The position numbers and the translations under genes are program-made. From Tenebrio molitor (taxonomy: Eukaryota > Arthropoda > Insecta > Coleoptera > Tenebrionidae), in the NCBI RefSeq assembly GCF_963966145.1, contig NC_091047.1, positions 4,402,001 through 4,466,000 of the forward strand: DNA of 64,000 nucleotides, in the 5' to 3' direction. Under the pieces are notes generated by a model. That model was not told the origin of the DNA and ran no database searches. It saw only the letters and a list, made by a program, of their open reading frames with translations. This document shows, one piece after another, positions 56,695 to 64,000 of this stretch (positions are counted from its first letter, which is position 1; each line of letters starts with the position of its first letter).

Positions 56695-58069
56695 TGCCCG
56701 ATATAAACTTGCACAAAAATTAACTGTTGATATTTAAAGGAGAAAATAGGGGAAAAATTATGAAATATATTTTTTTTAATTACACACTCTTGTAAAGCAT
56801 GAAAAAACGAAAACGAAAAAAAAATTTCGAGGAGTGATTTCGCTCTTAAAATATGCATCTCAGCAGTAAATCTTTCGTAGACTATATTATAAAATATTTA
56901 AAAAATCGAATAGGGTATCCAGAGGACAGTAAAGTAGTCTTCTTTGTTACTATTGTTTTTGTTTAATTTTATTCCCTTAAGATTTTACTAACTAATTCTT
57001 TTTCTTTAATAAATAACCGTTTGCTGAGCCATATTTTAAATTATTCATACCGCAACTTAGCATAATATGAAAAATATGTAAAAATTCCTCTTGGCTGTTT
57101 TATTACCATCAAGATACTTTTTCTTTTGTACCAAAAACTTGAAGTGGAAGTGAACTAGAACTAAAACTGGATTTAGGTCCCCACAGACAAGAAATATTTG
57201 AGACAAATATTGGAATATCACTTTTGAAGATATTTATGCCAGAGAATTTTGTAAGCAACTAGTTTTCGCTTAGTTTAATGCACTAGTGCTATGTAAATGC
57301 ACCATTCGACAAGAAGTGTCAATGAAAAATGTATTTTTTCGCATTTTATACAGTAATGGTTAAAGAACCATATTACTGTACTCAAAATCGTACAGTAATA
57401 GGTCACTTTACAGCATAGCAACCATTACTGTACGATTTTGGGTAATATTCAACTCTTTTACGAACAAATGTTTCTTAAAATGTGAAAATTTTAATACATA
57501 TTCTTAAAATGCAAACAAATAGTATACGCTCCTCGTCAGAAACTTCCACTTTTCTGAACTCGTACCGTAATCTACTATTAAGAAAAAAATTTCATGAGAA
57601 AACAAATTTCAAAAAGTGCTTATAAGACAATATAAATTCACTTTTACCTTGTGTAAATTGTACTTTTCTGTTTGAAGTCGTGAACGTAATTTTAATTTAG
57701 GCGTAATTTTACTTTAGGCGTAATTTTACCACAAACTAAAATGATCAGTGACTTTATATAAATAAAAAGAAATTGATTTTAAGTAGAGATATCTGCGCAT
57801 ATCTTTCTAATTTTTTTTTCAGAATTTTATTTTCACTCATTACAATTTTATTTTAAAAAAGTTCCAACTGTTTGAAACAGTACTTTTAAAATCGTATCTG
57901 AAATTGTGTCTTCTGCGCCACAACATTGTGTCTTTCCGTGCAATTAATTTGTGTTTATTATTAAGTTATTTTAATGTAAATGAAGTCACAATCCCTATCA
58001 TTCTGTATTAATGAGCGATACAAATCTCACCATATCAGTAATCGTAATTGCTACAATTAATTTAATTTT
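56695..58069. other. AT-rich spacer
   Basis: AT-rich with no coding signal. The hairpin cluster at 57349-57440 is the only structure noted. Confidence 0.4.
57349..57440. repeat. Cluster of nested hairpins on TACAGTAAT
   Basis: Four occurrences of ACAGTAAT or its complement: CAGTAATGGTT/AACCATATTACTG (57351-57378), and CAAAATCGTACAGTAAT (57383-57399) with its perfect 17-bp inverse at 57424-57440. TACAGTAATGGTT (57349) can also pair perfectly with AACCATTACTGTA (57420-57432), giving competing folds. Confidence 0.8.
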
Positions 58070-58640
58070 TTAACATTCCACGAATTAATTCCCCTGTTGC
58101 AATTAATACAAATTAACACCGGCACATTAACACAATCCCCCATTTCCTTATTTCGCCTCACATTTCCCTCCTCATCGTCGGCTTTTGCACCTTTTAAGAC
58201 TTATCGAAAGCGTCAGCGGCCGTCGCTCGCTGAAACTGAAACTCGCATTATTTCAGTCGATAAACCAGAACGCGGCTTTATTAAAATGTCAGTGTATTAA
58301 TTGGGGAATTATGCATTGCTAGAAAAAATTGTTGCTTAATTAGAGAAGAAAGCGTTCTACTCGTGAACACTTAATTTGGCGCATATTCAAATGTAAATTT
58401 CCGACTGTTTGAAGTTTATGGTGCGAAATCTTTAATTCGGCGAATAATTATGGGCGTGAATTTTTTTTTGCTTTGGGTTAGAGAATTTGCCATAAAAAGT
58501 CGGTTTAATGATGGAATTTTTGGGGTCCGTGAACTTGGCCCCGACGATTTCAAATTCATTATTATTGAAGCATTGAGAGGTTGGGAAAGATCGGCGATTG
58601 TTTCGGCAAAAAAAAAAACAGTCGGAGGAGTTTGTGTGAA
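58070..58640. other. GC-richer island
   Basis: Short island with CAATTAAT and TTAATTGGGG cores and a CG-rich centre (58210-58240). No recognised frame. Confidence 0.3.
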
Positions 58641-58917
58641 ATAAATGCGAACATGTTACGTAATGTTGTATTTTTTAATAGAGTTGAAAAGAAATTTTTA
58701 AAATCATGGCTTGAAGAATATTTCAAAAAAGAATTACCTGGACAGGTTGTTAAGAGTTTCATTTATTGAAGAAATATGGAAAATATGGAAAAAATACGTA
58801 CTTTTTATAACTCCTAAAACTAGTGTTTTTGGACTAATTATTTTTAATGATTTTTATTAAAAAAATTTACATTTCAAATGTTTTTTATAGATCTACTGTT
58901 TTCACAATAATACTGTC

Positions 58918-58990
58918 TACAGGGTGATTTTTTAAATTTCACATCTAGCCGGCTATGACTCCATTATAATTAATCTAGTCAAAGCCGGCT
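58918..58990 (+). mobile_element. Single TACAGGGTG end with an adjacent 14-bp inverted repeat
   Basis: TACAGGGTGATTTTTTAAAT at 58918 has the family-type terminus but no inverted partner nearby. AGCCGGCTATGACT (58947-58960) is mirrored by AGTCAAAGCCGGCT (58977-58990) with a two-base difference. Confidence 0.4.
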
Positions 58991-59399
58991 CAACTATTTT
59001 AAAAAATTGCTCAGAAAATTGTTATTAGTTAATATTTTTCGGCATTTCTTTTACTATTTTTTCCCCACAAAACAAACCAAATAGAACATAAAATGTTTTC
59101 ATCTCAAATTTTTTTGTAAGCCTATTAAAAACATTATATCACTTTGCATAGATTAAACATTAAGTAGTCAAGAATAATTTAGTTGGAAAATAATTAGGTA
59201 CACAAATTTCGAGCAAAACATAATATTTTTAACAAGTTCAAAAACATAACCTCACTTTCAAGAACAATCAAAAACTTTGATGAACCTATTACCGACAAAC
59301 GAACAAGACGCGACAGAGCGACGATTTCAAGACATTTCTCGTCTGATCATTTCTCACCATTTACAACAACTTATAAAATGTTAGTTTTCCAATGAAAGT
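58991..59399. other. AT-rich spacer
   Basis: AT-rich, with nothing recognised. Confidence 0.3.
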
Positions 59400-60740
59400 T
59401 TAAGTTTGTTAAACAGTCGAATGGATTTTTAGTTGGTCACTTTTGCTCCAAATCAATATTTATTAACATCCACACTTTGCAATACTGTGCACTTTCAAGA
59501 ATCTGCACTGCTACATCACCCACTTCATCCGAATCAAGCTGCGACACGGCATTCGCAATTCTCAGCTTATCGCATCGATCAATCAACAAATTTTTTCGCG
59601 TTCCGTAACCACGACGACGCTACGATACATCAATTAAAAGAATTGCGTCACTCCTCCTCGTCGGCACGATAAAAAAAATAGGTACATATCGACATTTGTG
59701 TCAAGCCGTCCCCGAGGCCGGCGACTTAATTCCCACCTGGTCACAATGGAAGACGATCATTTATCGCAAGGAGAGCATCCTGGTCGACGGTCACAACCAT
59801 CAGTAGCAATTAAGAACTACCTGTATCACGGGGAAAAAGTCGTACCCGATGATTATGGACTAGGGACTAGGCCTTGGTGGAATCGTCGTTAATTTATTAG
59901 AATATTTTTAATTGGCGTTTGAGGAAACGGTGAAAACAATAATTTCCGTTGGGGGCTTGTTATTAAGCGTCGACCCTAACCCCCGACCTGCCGCTTTCCA
60001 GAAATCAAAGGGAATATTAATTAGGGAGACTGACAGTCCACAATTAGGAGGAAAAAAGCTCACCCGGATAGGTGGCAATTAAAAATTACCCTAAACATAT
60101 TTTAGCATGGGCGACATCCCCCGGCCCAGCAGTAGCATGGCAATTAAACACTGCGTTTAACATTTAAGTTAATCATTAGTTCACTGTGCACACCACCAGA
60201 GGGCCCCTCGGTAACGCCGCACGGCCGCCTATTTTGTTTTGTTTTTGGCGCCATCTTGCTGCGGGCGCATTCGGTAACCAACAATTATAGTCTCGGTGCT
60301 TAGATATATTACTACTTCTTAACTTTATGGTTTTAGAGGGCACGGTTGGCGGGTTCTCGCACAAAGAATTATTAAAAGCGAATTAAGAGATTCGCACCGA
60401 CGACGTCCCCGTCGGTTTTTTTTCGCGTGTCGGCACTAGGTTCACGCGGGACGCGGATTTGACGCGACGCGGTCCGTTCTTTTTGGGGCGGGTTTTGGTC
60501 CAGGCGGATTTTTGGATTTTGTGTCAGGGACATTGTTGTCGCCACAGCCGCCACGATCGAACTAAAGTAGGCTGCTAAACATGCTCCCAGAGTAATTTGT
60601 GACGAAATAAGGGGAAAATTATAAAATTACATTGCTCGCTTAAACTACACTCTTTATTTGTGGCCGTGTGCCAACTCTCCACGCTCTACGACCGCTTCGA
60701 TCGGAGAAAGTGAGCCAGGTGGAGGCGGCGACGGAGGATC
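59400..60740. other. GC-richer island
   Basis: CG-rich, repeat-poor. 60390-60520 is particularly CG-rich (GACGACGTCCCCGTCGG, GACGCGACGCGGTCC). It holds the small ORF at 59746-59892 and short minus frames at 60176-60554 with no recognised domain. Candidate promoter or regulatory DNA. Confidence 0.35.
59746..59892 (+). CDS. Unrecognised 48-codon small ORF
   Basis: ATG at 59746 in a good context (GTCACAATGG) begins MEDDHLSQGEHPGRRSQPSV and ends in PWWNRR before TAA. No signal peptide, membrane segment or neuropeptide cleavage pattern is convincing. It could be a short coding exon without a donor or a chance frame. Confidence 0.15.
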   Translation: MEDDHLSQGEHPGRRSQPSVAIKNYLYHGEKVVPDDYGLGTRPWWNRR

Positions 60741-61129
60741 TTGGACTTTCGAAAATGTGCCTAGAAACGAAAACGTCCGGAACACCGTTTTATGAGAGAC
60801 AAGAAATCACGAGAAAAATCTTGAAATCAGTTTTTGACAGAGGACAGTTTTCAAAATTGGTTCCAAGAATTTTCAAAATGTAAATTCAAAAGTCACCGGG
60901 TTCGATTCATTTACCTAATACAGAAGGTCACAATTTGTTTCGTTGTTTCAAGATTCCTACCTTTGGTTAAAAAAAGTGAAATTTTTGAAAAAACCTTCAG
61001 AAAGTTTGAAAAATAAATCTTCATAAACAATGCAAATTACAACTGTTCTGCGAAATTTTGGAAAAGATGAGTTCAGTTGTTGCATTTACAAGATTTTTTT
61101 TTAAATGGTTACAATTACTTCATGTAATT

Positions 61130-61297
61130 TAAAGAAGGAAGAAAAAGAAAAGAAGAAAGGAAAAGAAATGAACAACGGAAAAGAAATGAAGAAAGGAATA
61201 GAAAAGAAGAAAGAGAAGGAAATGAATGAAGGAAAAGAAAAGAAGAAAGGAAAAGAAAAGAATAAAGGAAAAGAAGAAGAAAAAAAAAAGGAAAAAT
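61130..61297 (+). repeat. Purine-rich low-complexity tract
   Basis: About 170 bp almost entirely A and G on the plus strand, in imperfect GGAAAAGAA steps. The frame through it encodes only Lys/Glu/Gly-rich sequence and is an effect of composition. Such homopurine tracts can form triplexes. Confidence 0.8.
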
Positions 61298-61850
61298 AAC
61301 AGGTTCAAAATTAGAAACCTTCAAAGACTCAATAAATATCAAAATCTGAAATTCCTTATTCTAAGAAAGTATTTTTAGATCAGTTAAGGTTAGGTCCTCT
61401 GTTTTTAGCAAATTTAAATCTTTGTAGTGATTTAGATCCAGAAAAATGTTAAAATAAATGTTAATAAATTAAAATAATGCACTATTATTTTTCGAAAAAA
61501 AAAAATTATGGCGATAAAAAATCAATCAGTTAAAAAGAGTTACCGACTTAAATCCAAAATGTTTTGTCATTGACAATTTTAAAAAATTTCAAAAAAAATT
61601 GTTTTTACAAAAGTTACAATTATTATTAATTATTATTAAACAATTATGAAAAATTTATTGTAGTTTTCTTACTCACTTGAAAAAGCTAACATATTTTGAA
61701 AATTTCTGCAATTTTTCTTTATCCAAAAAATTTGTTTTTGAAAAAATTGTGGTTCTACACGTTTTTATAGACCGATGTGGATTTTTCAATTTTACGTTTC
61801 TATTTTTCCATTTCTTTTTATAAGTTAAAAATTGATTTTAGGCAATTTTG

Positions 61851-61985
61851 GAAAATAGATTTTTTTAGAATATCTCTCAAAAACCAAATTACCAAAAGCA
61901 AAAATTACTCTAAGAACTGGATTTGGCTACAAATTTTGAAAATTGATTTTTTTCCAATATCCGCCATAAACCAAATTACCAAAAC
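61851..61985 (+). repeat. Local duplication, 87-bp period
   Basis: GAAAATAGATTTTTTTAGAA...CCAAATTACCAAAAGCAAA recurs 87 bp later as GAAAATTGATTTTTTTCCAA...CCAAATTACCAAAACCAAA. The period is a multiple of three, which keeps a frame open by chance. Confidence 0.6.
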
Positions 61986-62689
61986 CAAAGAAGAGACAAA
62001 AAAAAATTCAAAACTTCCTCCATTCTTGTCTACCAGGACCTGATTTCTGCATTACACATTTACCTATTTATAGTTTAGATTTAACAAAATGTAATGTGTT
62101 TTTGACTGATTTTTGACTTCACCAGTTTCAAAATTTTCCAAAAATCCTTGTACCTTACACAAACCCCGGAGCTTGTTGATTTCTGTTAAAATATGACAAT
62201 AGTGCCTTTTTATACTTGATCATTATATTTCCCTTTTAGCAAAATTGTAAAAAATATCTGTGTAAATTCAGAAAAATCCAAAATTCTACAAATCTAAGCA
62301 ATATGATTTTTTAATCTACAAAACGAGATGAGATTTTGAAAAATTTCGATAAGTAATCCAAAATAGTTTCTCTTTTATATGAAATATTTATTTTTGACTT
62401 GTCGAGTTCCAAAAATTGCCGAAATATTTGTAAATTGAACAAACCTTATCAAAGTTTATTGAAAATTGATTCTTGACATTACATTCTTGTTGTTAACTTT
62501 CACACTTCCAAAAAATTCAAAAAGTTCTTAAATAAACTCAAAAAGAGTCAAAATCTGGCAATTCAAGGAAACAGAGAATATTTAAATATATTTTTATTTA
62601 CTCCACTCTTTTCTCCACTTCTAAAGACATTTACTGACAATTCTCAACGTTTTCTGTGTTTTAACAAATTCCACAGGTTGTTCTTGAGC

Positions 62690-63480
62690 GTTTAACTTTA
62701 AACTGTGAAAAAGTTGAGCCCTTGGAGGCGGCGAAGCCCGCGCCGCAGCAGCCGCGTCAGTTATCGGTGCCTTCCTTCCGGTTAAAATTTAATCTAAAAC
62801 GCGAACTCAAACATACCTTTCAGGGAACGTTGAATAATTAAACAAAGTGAAACCATTCTACCGCTTATTCCATTATTGATAAATCTCCATCACGCTATTC
62901 GTGTCCGCATCCGTCTGCTCCTGGCTCCGGGGAAGCCTCCCTCGATCCGGCCCTGCCGTCTCGACCCGACCGAGAGAAAATCCGGGGCCGGAGCGCGTTG
63001 TTGGCACACGGCCACGACTGAATTAACTTTTTTCATGCGGTCGGGATAATTTGAGTCAATTACGCCATTATAATAATCGTATATTGTACGTAGAAGGGGT
63101 ACCAGAGAATATCACCTATTTTCCTCGAACTGATGTTTTATAAAAGGAAAACCTACATTAAACACTGTTATAGAGGACGTCCTCATCGAACGTGCAATCG
63201 GGAGTATCGCTGAAATGATCGGTTCTTTTGTTTTGTCAACGATTCAACGAATTAAATCGACAATCAATCGAATCGGGGATAAATGCTGGTGAACATGGAC
63301 GGGTAATGAAACGTTTCGTCCACGCAAATTCTCCAGCTCTCTGTAATCCACGTTGCACTCTTGTGTAAACGATCCAGGCATTTTTTACTCTATTTTATTT
63401 TCAAATTGACGACGTGAGCTCTCGTTAGGCTTTCGTGACGCTTTTTTCAAACGATCGATGGTTCCGTAAACTGTACTATA
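62690..63480. other. GC-richer island
   Basis: Begins with a sharp GC-rich tract (62715-62765, with GAAGCCCGCGCCGCAGCAGC) and continues as CG-containing DNA with AATTAACTT and AATTAAATCG cores. A plus-strand frame without ATG (62677-62841) starts after an acceptor-like TTCCACAG and reads through the tract, but no good donor follows. Confidence 0.3.
62817..62856 (-). CDS. Candidate 13-codon first exon, weak
   Basis: On the minus strand ATG at 62856 (context GTAGAATGG) opens MVSLCLIIQRSLK and meets a good donor, AAAG before GTATGT (62816-62811). CG-rich, promoter-like DNA lies on its upstream side (62870-63040). At 13 codons it may be chance, and it overlaps the plus-strand exon-like frame at 62677-62841, so at most one is real. 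Confidence 0.15.
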
Positions 63481-64000
63481 CGATATAATTTTTTCAAAAC
63501 ACGCCGACAGTTCCAAGAAGTTTGGCAAATGCTATCAAAACATCTAATCTTCGGAGGAAACGATCTCACTGAAAAAAAAAAAAAAAACTGTATGAAACGC
63601 TCGGCTTCGCCTCGAGCCTAAAACTTAGTGGTCGCGCTGGAAAATACACCTACCGTACTCTAACTATTAAAAAATTCTACAAACTAAAACCGTGTATTGA
63701 AATAAGCCTCCAATTACTACACTGGGTGCTGCACTAGACATTTCAAATTTTCGAAAAATTTGGAAAAAATTTATTTTCACCACCCCAAATTAATTTGCAA
63801 AAGCATTTTGGAAACAAGTACACTTATTTTTAATTGTTTGCCTTTACTCAGTTTTATTTCCCCTACCATTAAAACACTACAAGAATGTAGATTTTCATGA
63901 AGCTTTCTTCTGGCAACAACAACAAACATTACGACACAACAAACAACAAGTTAATAAGTACAGCAAGTACAATAATTTCGTAAAATCGCGTTTGTTTACG
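63481..64000. other. AT-rich end of window
   Basis: AT-rich, with an A-run at 63573-63586. Nothing recognised. Confidence 0.35.

Larger units (their letters stand above)
60741..62689. other. AT-rich spacer with low-complexity tracts
   Basis: AT-rich, dominated by A/T runs. The purine tract (61130-61297) and a local duplication (61851-61985) are listed separately. No gene seen. Confidence 0.4.

Noticed and set aside
60898..60908. GGGTTCGATTC resembling a tRNA T-loop (B box)
   Set aside because: No upstream A box, acceptor stem or cloverleaf can be built around it.
61105..61299. 64-codon frame rich in Lys and Glu
   Set aside because: Produced by the homopurine low-complexity tract.

Overview
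The window reads as non-coding DNA from an insect nuclear genome, most likely a beetle (inference). It is AT-rich overall, with no operons, rRNA or tRNA, and is crowded with short inverted-repeat transposons. It holds remnants of a Crypton-like tyrosine-recombinase element, Tc1/mariner transposases and two non-LTR retrotransposons. A 33-bp run of CCTGA units (TCAGG on the other strand, the telomere repeat known from Tribolium and other beetles) at 35766-35798 supports a coleopteran source. I see no complete host gene. The best reading is a large intron or gene desert.

Layout. (1) 0-4.1 kb: a nest of mobile DNA with two inverted-repeat elements, a broken Crypton-like element present as two damaged copies between GC-rich inverted repeats, and a third inverted-repeat family. 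(2) 4.1-30.4 kb: GC-richer islands of about 0.5-1.7 kb with little recognisable repeat (4.1-5.1, 6.3-7.3, 9.6-10.5, 12.2-13.4, 18.4-19.6, 20.2-21.0, 22.1-23.2, 23.3-25.0, 26.5-28.3, 29.7-30.4), separated by AT-rich DNA that carries most of the elements. (3) 30.66-31.8 kb: the 3' part of a retrotransposon with a restriction-like endonuclease, the only long coding frame whose family I recognise. (4) 32.4-36.0 kb: a complete 746-bp inverted-repeat element, then a decayed satellite of about 170-bp units interrupted by a foldback, a sharp GC-rich block and another inverted-repeat element, ending at the telomere-like tract. (5) 36-64 kb: further islands (36.2-36.9, 39.0-40.1, 44.7-47.3, 49.1-49.9, 51.9-53.0, 54.7-55.6, 58.1-58.6, 59.4-60.7, 62.7-63.5) between AT-rich spacers, with two unusual degenerate motif arrays (37.0-38.7 and 53.1-54.85 kb).

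Host coding capacity is uncertain. Several short open stretches in the islands end at good splice donors. The best are 36411-36482 (minus, AAG before GTAAGT), 39602-39725 (minus, acceptor and donor) and 29811-29924 (plus). They could be alternative first or internal exons of a long gene, but exons this short can arise by chance and I recognise none of the peptides. No pathway can be assigned.

The features best worth following are those unlike standard gene annotation: the shared TACAGGG ends of otherwise unrelated elements, a consensus splice donor kept in copies of one transposon family, foldbacks with similar CG-rich purine loops, a GC-rich core duplicated 16.7 kb apart, and the two degenerate motif arrays.
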